Program-made: the position numbers and the translations under genes
The notes under the pieces: model-generated
Told to the model about the DNA's origin: nothing
The model's database searches: none
The model's input: only the letters and a program-made list of their open reading frames with translations
Source of the DNA: DATDPY01 sp964395765
Lineage (GTDB): Bacteria > Bacteroidota > Bacteroidia > Cytophagales > Cyclobacteriaceae
DNA: 14,595 bases
Direction of reading: 5' to 3'
Assembly: GCA_964395765.1 (NCBI GenBank)
Contig: CAYNCU010000105.1
Coordinates: 1-14,595, forward strand
In this document: positions 7,890 through 14,595 of the stretch, piece after piece
Layout: the number at the start of each line of letters is the position of its first letter
How positions within the stretch are numbered: the first letter of the stretch is position 1

Positions 7890-8507
7890 TTATCTGTCGT
7901 TCATGGTCACCGAACACTTATTATTAATGTAGGTAGCTACTCCCGAAAAAAATGATTTGCCGTCCTTATCAATGTATTTAAGGCGGTATTGATTCTGCCC
8001 CGGGTTTTCAATTACATTCAACGAATAAGAGTTCTGGTCACTTCCTTTTCCATCACAGGATTGTACAATGAGCCAGTCGTTTTTAATCCTCCGTTCCACA
8101 AGGAATTTTTGTATTCCTTTTTCGCCGGCGGTTTGCCACTGCAAAGAATCCTTGGTCAGCGTGATCCTTTCAAAATTAAAGTTACTTTTTTGCTTTATTA
8201 CCTGGGGGTTTATAAGTTCGGGGGCACAATCCTTATCATAAATAATCCTGATTTCAATATTCGAATTCAAAGGAAACCCGGAAAGATCAACTTCAAACGT
8301 CGAAGTAGTAGGATTGGAGATTTTCAATTTGCCATTTACATATACATACCGGGTTGTAAACTCATCACTGGTTCCACAGGGAGGGTTATTCACATAAACG
8401 TTTTTGCCCAAGTAAACTCCTGAAATAATCAATTCATTACCGAATGCAAAAGTGCATGATAATGCTCCCAAAAAAAATATAATAACTAACTGGCGTCGTA
8501 TTGCCAT
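7890..8507 (-). CDS. Secreted protein of unknown function with an FN3-like module
   Basis: A 205-residue protein with a Sec signal peptide (RR near the N-terminus, hydrophobic VIIFFLGALSC, likely cleavage after FAFG at residue 23). The mature part has two beta-rich sections. The first (about 25-105) contains ELIISGVYLGKNVYV and C44/C94, which could pair. The second (about 118-195) resembles the FN3-like module that precedes the sorting domain in many type IX-secreted proteins: a KFLVERR strand, and then QYRLKYIDKDGKSFFS in place of the usual YRLKQVDxDG. No sorting domain follows; the chain ends 22 residues later at NDR. C151 and C198 are two further cysteines. It lies 91 bp downstream of the ABC permease on the same strand and may be co-transcribed, or may use its own weak promoter at 8545-8552. 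I recognise the style from other Bacteroidota hypothetical proteins but know no function. Confidence 0.75.
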   Translation of the reverse strand: MAIRRQLVIIFFLGALSCTFAFGNELIISGVYLGKNVYVNNPPCGTSDEFTTRYVYVNGKLKISNPTTSTFEVDLSGFPLNSNIEIRIIYDKDCAPELINPQVIKQKSNFNFERITLTKDSLQWQTAGEKGIQKFLVERRIKNDWLIVQSCDGKGSDQNSYSLNVIENPGQNQYRLKYIDKDGKSFFSGVATYINNKCSVTMNDR

Positions 8508-8544
8508 TAAATATAGACCTGGTTAATGCTCTCCAAATAATCGG

Positions 8545-8552
8545 CAAAGATT
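8545..8552 (-). promoter_or_regulatory. Weak -7-like box upstream of the small secreted-protein gene
   Basis: Minus-strand AATCTTTG has one mismatch to TAnnTTTG and would give a leader of about 30 nt to the ATG at 8507. No clear -33 element is seen. If it is real, the gene can be expressed independently of the upstream permease gene. Confidence 0.25.
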
Positions 8553-8598
8553 GTGAATAAAGAATTGTAATTCAAGCAAAAAACTCGAAAAAATAAGA

Positions 8599-9843
8599 TT
8601 ATTCGTATCGGAGGGCTTCTATTGGATCCAGCTTGGAAGCCTTGAAAGCTGGATAATACCCTGAAATTACCCCTACAATACCGCATATCAGGATCCCGAC
8701 AATCACCCATAACCAGGGAACGACAAAAACGCCTGAACTGATGATACTGGCAATAATATTTCCGACAATGATCCCGAGAATGACACCTCCTATACCTCCC
8801 AGCACACAAATTATGATCGCTTCAATAAGAAATTGCTGCCGGATCTTCAGCGGTGTGGCTCCTATGGCTTTCCGGACTCCGATTTCCCGGGTTCTTTCCG
8901 TAACGCTTACCATCATTATGTTCATCAATCCGACCGAGGCCCCCAGCAGCGTGATAAAGCCGATGATAAATCCTCCAATCTTCAGGTAACCGCCGATATC
9001 ATTAAGCCGTTCCTCAAGGGTGATATTCCGGCTGATCTCAAATGAATCAGGAGCACCAATCTGGTCCTGCCGTATTTTTCTCATCAGTCCTGTTGCCTGC
9101 CCTATTGTAAATTCCATATCCTCGGGTTTGCTGACGGCTGTATTGATATAATAATCGAATTGACTGAAACCGGTATTTAACCGGGTAGCGCTTTCAATAG
9201 GTATAATGATCGAACGGTCTGAACCGCGATTCCCGTTCGCCCCTCCTTCGTGTTTCAGCACTCCGATGATTTTGTATTTATTGCCATACATGGAAATCTG
9301 CTGATCCAGGGGATCTTCATTTTCACTGAATAGATCATGCACCACTTCACTTCCGACGATGGCAACCGGGGAAGCATTTTTAGATTCCAGTGCTGAAAAA
9401 TTTCTCCCCTCGGCAATGTTATATCCCTCAATATTAATATACTTATCATCGGAACCGACAATAAAAATATTCGGGTTTGTTTTTTTTGACAACCTTTTCA
9501 CTTCCGTCGTATAGGACACATAAGTGCTTATGGTTATCTTGTCAGAATATTTAAAGAGTTCCTTGAAGCGGACACAATCCCTGTATTTTAACGGGCGCAC
9601 ATTCTTTTCAGTAACTCCACTCACGGAATTATCGTTATCAATCCGTTTTGATCTGATCTCGAACGAATTGGCGCCTAGATTGGAAAAACTGCTCTGAATA
9701 GAAGCTTTCAGGCCATATATGGCTGTCAGAATTCCAACCAACGAGGTAATCCCGATGGCAATAATGAGGGAAGTAAGTATCGACCGAAGTAAATTGGCCG
9801 AAATGGATTTAAATCCCTCTTTTATATTTTCAATTAAATTCAT
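8599..9843 (-). CDS. MacB/FtsX-type ABC transporter permease
   Basis: A 414-residue inner-membrane subunit. Membrane segment 1 lies at about residues 21-43. A large periplasmic domain (MacB_PCD type, about 45-285) follows. Three C-terminal segments lie at about 290-311, 341-366 and 373-396. Hallmarks are SVTERTREIGVRKAIGA after segment 2 and the C-terminal YYPAFKASKLDPIEALRYE, both typical of the MacB branch. Such proteins do not move substrates through a membrane channel; they couple cytoplasmic ATP hydrolysis to periplasmic work such as peptide, toxin or lipoprotein export. They need an ATPase of the MacB/LolD type and often a membrane-fusion protein. None is next to this gene: upstream is a divergent secreted-protein gene and downstream a small secreted protein. 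The partner must be encoded elsewhere. The ATG at 9843 is well placed for the amphipathic N-terminal NLIENIKEGFKSI segment. Confidence 0.92.
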   Translation of the reverse strand: MNLIENIKEGFKSISANLLRSILTSLIIAIGITSLVGILTAIYGLKASIQSSFSNLGANSFEIRSKRIDNDNSVSGVTEKNVRPLKYRDCVRFKELFKYSDKITISTYVSYTTEVKRLSKKTNPNIFIVGSDDKYINIEGYNIAEGRNFSALESKNASPVAIVGSEVVHDLFSENEDPLDQQISMYGNKYKIIGVLKHEGGANGNRGSDRSIIIPIESATRLNTGFSQFDYYINTAVSKPEDMEFTIGQATGLMRKIRQDQIGAPDSFEISRNITLEERLNDIGGYLKIGGFIIGFITLLGASVGLMNIMMVSVTERTREIGVRKAIGATPLKIRQQFLIEAIIICVLGGIGGVILGIIVGNIIASIISSGVFVVPWLWVIVGILICGIVGVISGYYPAFKASKLDPIEALRYE

Positions 9844-9882
9844 ACAGGTTTTGCCTGATTCCTTCGTTAAAGATAATAGTAT

Positions 9883-9890
9883 TATGTTTG
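9883..9890 (+). promoter_or_regulatory. -7 box candidate upstream of the 9947 gene
   Basis: TATGTTTG matches TAnnTTTG exactly in the 103-bp divergent region and would give a leader of about 50 nt to the ATG at 9947. No TTG element lies at the usual 19-21 bp spacing. The region is AT-rich, so a chance match is possible. Confidence 0.35.
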
Positions 9891-9946
9891 TTAATTAAAC
9901 GCATATTATATTAATGTTTCTATTATTATTTATACGGTAAATTCAA

Positions 9947-11215
9947 ATGATATTCCTTCGTAAAACCCTTCTGATTGTCTTTCTGTTTGCTTTGTCAGTT
10001 CCCGCCTGGGCCTCGTATTTATTTATTCCGATGGATAAAACGCAGGCAAATCACCTGAAAGCCTATGGGATTGCCTACTGGGTGCTGGAAAATCAGACTG
10101 AGGTGGACTGGTTATTGAATTACAGGGGCGGCAGTTTTATGATGCAGTTCAGCCCTAAATTTGAAAATGAACTTATCGTACGGGGCGTTTCCTATACCGT
10201 GATCAGCGATGCCGAAGCCAACAATATGCTTAAGGAAATCGCAAGCCCTTCCTCCAATACCGATGTGATGCGCCTTGATAAGGCCCCGAGAATAGCCGTC
10301 TATTCTCCTAAAAGTAAACAGCCCTGGGATGATGCCGTGACCCTGGTACTCTCCTATGCTGAAATTCCATACGATGTAATTTACGATGATGAAATTCTTG
10401 ATAACCAGTTGCCTAAATATAACTGGCTCCATCTTCATCATGAAGACTTTACCGGGCAATATGGTAAATTCTATAAAAACTTTCATGATTACCCATGGTA
10501 TAAACAGCAAGTTGCAGAAGCGGAAGCGACGGCGGCAAGACATGGATTTAAAAAAGTATCCCAGTTAAAACTGGCCGTGGTTAAGAAGATCCGTGAATTC
10601 GTCCTGGGAGGTGGATTTTTGTTCGCCATGTGTTCAGCCACCGATACTTTTGACATTGCCCTCGCGGCCGACGGGGTCGATATCTGTGCCAGCATGTATG
10701 ACGGTGACCCTGAAGATCCGGATGCGCAGGAAAAACTGAACTATGATAAATGCTTTGCCTTCACAAATTTCAAACTGGTCATGGACCCGATGATATATGA
10801 ATATTCAAACATCGATGACCAGAAGGAAGAAAGAGGCCTGACCGAGGACAATGACTATTTTACCCTGTTCCAGTTTTCAGCGAAATGGGATCCGATTCCT
10901 ACCATGCTTACCCAGGACCATGAAAGGATCATAAAAGGTTTTATGGGACAAACTACCGCCTTCAAGGAGCGGCTGCTGAAACCCCAGGTGGTGGTGATGG
11001 GGGAAAACAAGGACCTGAATGAAGCAAAATATATTTATGGAGAGGAAGGAAAAGGCTTTTTCACATTTTACGGCGGGCATGATCCCGAGGATTACGAACA
11101 TTTTGTGGGAGAACAGAAAACTGACCTTAGCCTGCACCCGAATTCCCCCGGGTATCGCCTCATCCTGAATAATATTTTATTCCCTGCGGCAAGGAAGAAA
11201 AAACAAAAGACCTGA
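9947..11215 (+). CDS. Secreted protein of the Bacteroidota 'asparagine synthetase B'-labelled family; function unknown
   Basis: A 422-residue protein with a Sec signal peptide (KTLLIVFLFALSVPAWA, cleavage likely after residue 22). Homologues from recall are often annotated asparagine synthetase B. The sequence does not support that name: there is no N-terminal Cys nucleophile of a GATase II domain, no SGGxDS ATP-pyrophosphatase loop, and the protein is exported. The central part does look like a Rossmann-type class I glutamine-amidotransferase-like or ThuA-like fold: PRIAVYSPKSKQPWDDA begins it at about residue 112, LHLHHEDFTGQ carries H162, H164 and H165, and GGGFLFAMCSATDT places C229 in a nucleophile-elbow-like turn. 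A second His-containing segment, FTFYGGHDPEDY, lies near residue 370. The protein could be a periplasmic hydrolase or a ligand-binding protein. It is divergent from the ABC permease and ends exactly where the convergent porin gene ends. Confidence 0.75.
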   Translation: MIFLRKTLLIVFLFALSVPAWASYLFIPMDKTQANHLKAYGIAYWVLENQTEVDWLLNYRGGSFMMQFSPKFENELIVRGVSYTVISDAEANNMLKEIASPSSNTDVMRLDKAPRIAVYSPKSKQPWDDAVTLVLSYAEIPYDVIYDDEILDNQLPKYNWLHLHHEDFTGQYGKFYKNFHDYPWYKQQVAEAEATAARHGFKKVSQLKLAVVKKIREFVLGGGFLFAMCSATDTFDIALAADGVDICASMYDGDPEDPDAQEKLNYDKCFAFTNFKLVMDPMIYEYSNIDDQKEERGLTEDNDYFTLFQFSAKWDPIPTMLTQDHERIIKGFMGQTTAFKERLLKPQVVVMGENKDLNEAKYIYGEEGKGFFTFYGGHDPEDYEHFVGEQKTDLSLHPNSPGYRLILNNILFPAARKKKQKT

Positions 11216-13054
11216 TTAATCGTAGAACATCCAGCTGATCCCGAAGTCGAATACTTTTTGCAGGCCGGTGTAATACGGTGTAACGAAATAACCGGACCCT
11301 TTTTTCTGGTTGATATACGTCATTTGGACAAAGATTTTTACGTTGCCAATTCCGAGATTGATGAAGACATTAGTCAGCAAGTGACCGGGAATCTTAAAAT
11401 TATTCTGCAGGTAAAACTGTTGGACTACCGGATCATAAGCATCAGCGTAATAACCGGACAGGTAATGGCCGTCAATTCCTGCCATAAAATTCAGGTTGCT
11501 GTTGAAAAGGATCTGATGGAAAAATATTTGAGAATTTATAAATATTGAAGGAATACGGAACGCATCAGAAGCCTCGTTATTCCCTGTTTTTAAGGTATAA
11601 AGCCCTTCCCCTTCCCAGTGGAAAGCTTTTAAAAATTCAAAATTAAATTTGATGCCGGGGGATAACAATTCTGCAAAACCGTTGGCCTGTGCGGGCATTT
11701 TATCGAGGCCGTAATAAACGTAATTTTTTACCAGACTTAAATTTACTTCCGGCATTATTCTGAACGTACTCACCCTGACCTTTAATAACGCTGTTGCATT
11801 ATCACTCTGGATAGGTTTAAAATTATTATGCCATTCATAATGATTACCGAAATAATTTTCCTCCAGGAAAGTTGGTGAATACATCATCCGCCGGTAGGAC
11901 AGCTTCCATAATTTATTTTCATAATCAGCACCCAGCAGGTGATTCCCGTTTTGCATGAGTTCCCCTGTGAACATCAGGAAATGAGTGGTGTCAAGATCAT
12001 AACGCAAATTACCACCCAGGTAAGTCTCCCTGCTTTTGGCGACAGCCGTAAGGTACTTTTGGTTGAAATCTACCGAACGGTACCGGAAAAAGGCATTGTA
12101 AAAGGCCTTATGAAAAAAGATCCCCTTGATTCCGGATTCATTGGCAAAAGCAGAATATTTAGCGAATTCGGAGGTTGTATCCGTATTGAATAACATACCT
12201 CCGAAAAAACTTCCTTCCGTTTTCAGGTCAGGATCCGAAAAATAATCATGATCTACCCTGTACCTCAAATCATTGTAAAGGGTAAGCATAGGAGAAAGAC
12301 TGTATTGCTGGTAAACTAAATAATCATTCCTCAGGAAGGCGGCATTTGCTTTTTCAAGGTTTACATTGATATTCTGTCCGAAATAATCATCTAAAGACTG
12401 GAAACCTTCGTCTTTTATTCCCCCGGATTCATTGGCATGGTGAAACATATGGGTAAATGCCCCTAAAACAAAATAAGTGCTGTCGTGCGTCCAGTAATAC
12501 ATATAACCGTCAAAAGAAGTAGACATTACTTCGTCGTCACCCCTTCCTGTGGAACTGTATTGTTTATTGATTACCAGCCGTTGAAAATTTCCACCGAAAT
12601 TCCAGCTTGGCTTTATATTCTGGCTAAAGGTGACGTCCAGAATAGTGCGGTAACCCCCGCCAAGAACCGTGTAAACATCGGTGTAAGGAGACCTCGTATT
12701 GTAAAGCTTGATCTTTTCTAAAGGCAGATTATACCACTGATAGGTATAATAACCCGACGTCCTTCCGATTTCATCCGGAGCTTCATAAAAAACAGGTTTG
12801 GCAGAAGAACCGATGTTGCCAAGGTCCTGGAGCTTATTATCATAACGGCTCACATAATCGTACTTTTCAAAATTTTGAATGACCGTATCGGGGTGTTCAA
12901 AAAAAGGCTTGTTATATTTTATATTGTTGAAAAAGGTGTACTTGCAGGTTTTGGGGCCGTAAATGGTCCTGCTCGAATCATTCGTAACCTGACCGTATAA
13001 TGAACGTGAGGTAAATATCAGGAGTAGGATCAATATTTTGCCTGAGCGGTACAA
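11216..13054 (-). CDS. Putative outer-membrane porin (Porin_10 type)
   Basis: A 612-residue protein with a Sec signal peptide (YRSGKILILLLIFTSRSLYG, then QVTND) and a mature chain rich in alternating aromatic/polar beta strands separated by Asn/Asp/Gly turns, as in outer-membrane barrels. The N-terminal block after the signal (ETIYGP-like TIYGPKT, NNIKYNKPFF, then IGRTSGYYTYQWYNLP) and the closing FDFGISWMFYD are of the style of the Bacteroidota Porin_10 family. The substrate is unknown. The start is unusual: the frame opens with TTG at 13054-13052 directly after the TGA of lpxK, and there is no ATG or GTG before the signal peptide, so TTG is effectively forced (a second TTG at codon 8 would lose the basic n-region). 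lpxK and this gene are therefore in the same frame, separated only by TGA. Translation is likely coupled to lpxK. Confidence 0.82.
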   Translation of the reverse strand: MYRSGKILILLLIFTSRSLYGQVTNDSSRTIYGPKTCKYTFFNNIKYNKPFFEHPDTVIQNFEKYDYVSRYDNKLQDLGNIGSSAKPVFYEAPDEIGRTSGYYTYQWYNLPLEKIKLYNTRSPYTDVYTVLGGGYRTILDVTFSQNIKPSWNFGGNFQRLVINKQYSSTGRGDDEVMSTSFDGYMYYWTHDSTYFVLGAFTHMFHHANESGGIKDEGFQSLDDYFGQNINVNLEKANAAFLRNDYLVYQQYSLSPMLTLYNDLRYRVDHDYFSDPDLKTEGSFFGGMLFNTDTTSEFAKYSAFANESGIKGIFFHKAFYNAFFRYRSVDFNQKYLTAVAKSRETYLGGNLRYDLDTTHFLMFTGELMQNGNHLLGADYENKLWKLSYRRMMYSPTFLEENYFGNHYEWHNNFKPIQSDNATALLKVRVSTFRIMPEVNLSLVKNYVYYGLDKMPAQANGFAELLSPGIKFNFEFLKAFHWEGEGLYTLKTGNNEASDAFRIPSIFINSQIFFHQILFNSNLNFMAGIDGHYLSGYYADAYDPVVQQFYLQNNFKIPGHLLTNVFINLGIGNVKIFVQMTYINQKKGSGYFVTPYYTGLQKVFDFGISWMFYD

Positions 13055-14116
13055 TCAACCGGCAGTTGAAAATTTGTCAATTTCACTTAAAATCATACTA
13101 TCAAACTTATTGCCATCTTTGACAAATTTAATTCGTATAGGAATATAAAACATTGGCAGGGATTCCAGATATTCTTTAAGATCCGGAGAATTCAGCTTCA
13201 CCATATCTTTTTCAGTAACCAGGATGGCGGTTTCCCCCGTATTTGTTTTTTCATATGCTTTCCGGATCTTCAAACAATCATAGGGGGTAAATCGATGATG
13301 GTCACCATATTGTAAGTGGTTGACCACATTGTAATTTCGCCGAAGATAATCCAGGAGGTCGCCGGCATCTGAAATGGCAGTGACTAAAAGAATATTGGAA
13401 GCCATTAATTTAGATTCTCCCGAAAGGGACCTGGCCTCGTCGTAAATAACCGAACTAAAGAAAATGTTTCCATGCCCGGCAAATTGTCGGATTGATTTAC
13501 TTACCGTTTCCATTTCCGTCTCGTCAATGGAAGAGGGGCAACGGGTTACAACTATGCAATCGGACCGGCTGGAACATTTCCTGGGCTCCCTCAGCATACC
13601 GGCCGGCAGGATATAATCCCGGTAAAACGGATCGTGATAAGAAGTTAAAAGTATATTCAGTAACGGTTTAACTGATCGGTGCTGGTACGCATCGTCCATG
13701 ACAATGACTGCAGGGGGTGGAAGTTCCGCCATAATCTCCGGGATGGCCAGCCCCCGGTCTTCCCCTACCGCAACCCTGGCGACGGTCCTGAATTTTAAAA
13801 AATATTGATAGGGTTCATCTCCCAGGGTCGTTGCTGTATCATTTTCATCGGCCAGTCGAAAACCGGTTGTCCTGCGCCGGTAACCTCTGCTTAATGTGCA
13901 TAGGTTATACTTACCGGAAAGAAGGCGAACCAGGTATTCTACCATGGGCGTTTTGCCTGTTCCTCCTGCCCGTAAATTACCGACCGAAATTACGACTACT
14001 TCAAATTTTATGGATTTCAATATCCCGGCCTGGTAAAGGGAATTCCTGATCGTTATTGCGATGAAATAAAAAATGGTCAGCGGGAAAAGGAGGATTCTAA
14101 AAAAAAGATATTTCAT
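13055..14116 (-). CDS. lpxK: Tetraacyldisaccharide 4'-kinase
   Basis: LpxK phosphorylates the 4' position of the lipid A disaccharide precursor at the inner membrane. From Met at 14116 the protein has 353 residues. An N-terminal membrane helix (LFFRILLFPLTIFYFIAITI) is followed by the P-loop GNLRAGGTGKTP with K55 and T56. Further on is DDAYQHR, the Bacteroidota-type version of the DDGFQHR motif. Near the C-terminus is LVTEKDMVKL, also conserved in the family. An earlier ATG at 14134 would add six residues (MHQSYG). I prefer 14116 because the helix begins there as in relatives, because the candidate minus-strand -7 box at 14136-14143 predicts transcription starting near 14130, and because the consensus nif3 promoter would otherwise lie within the first codons. 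The gene is upstream of, and abuts, the porin gene. Confidence 0.93.
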   Translation of the reverse strand: MKYLFFRILLFPLTIFYFIAITIRNSLYQAGILKSIKFEVVVISVGNLRAGGTGKTPMVEYLVRLLSGKYNLCTLSRGYRRRTTGFRLADENDTATTLGDEPYQYFLKFRTVARVAVGEDRGLAIPEIMAELPPPAVIVMDDAYQHRSVKPLLNILLTSYHDPFYRDYILPAGMLREPRKCSSRSDCIVVTRCPSSIDETEMETVSKSIRQFAGHGNIFFSSVIYDEARSLSGESKLMASNILLVTAISDAGDLLDYLRRNYNVVNHLQYGDHHRFTPYDCLKIRKAYEKTNTGETAILVTEKDMVKLNSPDLKEYLESLPMFYIPIRIKFVKDGNKFDSMILSEIDKFSTAG

Positions 14117-14120
14117 TCCG

Positions 14121-14128
14121 TAACTTTG
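14121..14128 (+). promoter_or_regulatory. -7 box for the Nif3-like gene
   Basis: TAACTTTG is an exact TAnnTTTG match with the frequently seen C before TTTG. It would start transcription around 14133-14135, giving a leader of about 16 nt to the ATG at 14151. No clear -33 TTG is present at the expected distance. Confidence 0.5.
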
Positions 14129-14135
14129 GTGCATA

Positions 14136-14143
14136 CAAATATC
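14136..14143 (-). promoter_or_regulatory. -7-like box for lpxK
   Basis: Minus-strand GATATTTG has one mismatch to TAnnTTTG. It predicts a transcript start near 14130, downstream of the ATG at 14134 and about 14 nt before the ATG at 14116, which supports the shorter LpxK. It overlaps the start region of the divergent Nif3-like transcript. Confidence 0.3.
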
Positions 14144-14150
14144 CTAAAAT

Positions 14151-14595
14151 ATGGTCAAATTAAAAGATGTTATCAATGTGCTGGAATCCTTTGCCCCTCC
14201 TTTTCTCCAGGAAGATTACGACAACAGCGGCCTTATCGTCAGCTCCGAAGATGAGGATATCAACGGAGTCCTGATCACACTGGACGTAACGGAAAAGGTT
14301 GTCGATGAAGCAATAAAAAGAGAAGATAACCTGATTGTAGCCCATCACCCGGTAATTTTCCGTGGTATTAAAAGGATAAACGATTCCAGTGATACAGGCA
14401 GGTCCCTGAGAAAAGCAATAAAAAATAATATTCATATCTATGCTATTCACACCAATCTCGATAATGTCAAAGACGGGGTGAACAACATGATTGCCGGTAA
14501 ATTAGGAATAAAGGAAGCCAGGATACTCCTCCCAAAGGAAAATACATTGATGAAACTGGTAACCTTTTGCCCTCCGGAAAAATCAAGAACTGTAT
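14151..14595 (+). CDS. Nif3/YbgI-like dinuclear metal centre protein, N-terminal 148 residues
   Basis: The gene runs off the right edge. The protein begins MVKLKDVINVLESFAPPFLQEDYDNSGL, the standard Nif3 opening in which a helix is followed by WDNxGL; here the Trp position is Tyr. Metal-ligand motifs in the visible part are AHHPVIF (the paired His of the YbgI family) and HTNLDNVKDGVN (His plus Asp). These residues bind two metal ions in the hexameric ring. The C-terminal HxxxE metal motif would be outside the window. The family is sometimes labelled GTP cyclohydrolase I type 2, but the cellular role is not settled. It is divergent from lpxK with 34 bp between the chosen starts, so the two promoters overlap. 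Confidence 0.92.
   Translation, partial: MVKLKDVINVLESFAPPFLQEDYDNSGLIVSSEDEDINGVLITLDVTEKVVDEAIKREDNLIVAHHPVIFRGIKRINDSSDTGRSLRKAIKNNIHIYAIHTNLDNVKDGVNNMIAGKLGIKEARILLPKENTLMKLVTFCPPEKSRTV

Noticed and set aside
8507..8809. 100-residue Cys/Arg-rich open frame on the minus strand overlapping the permease 3' end
   Set aside because: It is an alternative frame over the conserved C-terminal membrane segments of the permease; its composition is that of a frame-shifted shadow.
10616..10660. Asparagine synthetase assignment for the 9947-11215 product
   Set aside because: There is no N-terminal Cys, no SGGxDS loop, and a signal peptide is present; only the name carried by homologues points that way.

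Overview
The window looks like an ordinary chromosomal segment of a member of the Bacteroidota. The evidence is the mix of families: a Porin_10-type outer-membrane barrel, an FN3-like module of the kind found beside type IX secretion domains, an SLC45/SUT-like sugar permease, a class IIA aldolase and a Bacteroidota-type LpxK. Shine-Dalgarno sequences are scarce and TAnnTTTG-like -7 promoter boxes occur upstream of several genes. I see no tRNA, rRNA, CRISPR array, transposase or phage gene, and no clear change of base composition that would mark an island.

Left part (1-6169): a sugar-use locus. On the minus strand lie a LacI-family regulator and, downstream of it, a ROK sugar kinase cut off by the window edge. 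Divergently on the plus strand run a class II fructose-bisphosphate aldolase, a GH13 alpha-amylase-family lipoprotein whose start overlaps the aldolase stop by 17 bp, and an MFS sugar permease. A coherent reading is that an alpha-glucan or oligosaccharide is cut outside the cytoplasm, its product enters through the permease, is phosphorylated by the ROK kinase and flows into glycolysis through the aldolase, with LacI control of one or both arms. No SusC/SusD pair is visible. The shared 162-bp intergenic region holds two AT-rich dyads of identical 6-8-6 geometry that might be operators.

Middle part (6170-9946): mtaB (tRNA methylthiotransferase) with a consensus -7 box almost touching its ATG; then, on the minus strand, a MacB/FtsX-type ABC permease without an adjacent ATPase, followed by a small secreted protein with an FN3-like module.

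Right part (9947-14595): a secreted protein of about 420 aa of the type often labelled 'asparagine synthetase B' in Bacteroidota although it shows no synthetase motifs; convergent to it, with zero bases between the stops, a Porin_10 barrel that follows lpxK on the minus strand, directly after the lpxK TGA and in the same frame; and divergent from lpxK the 5' part of a Nif3/YbgI-like gene, cut by the window end. The lpxK/nif3 starts are so close that the promoters overlap the coding starts, which bears on which Met of LpxK is used.

I found no clear candidate for a wholly new biological system. The most noteworthy points are the TGA-TTG in-frame junction between lpxK and the porin gene, the aldolase embedded in an amylase operon, the paired dyads, and two secreted proteins of unknown function.
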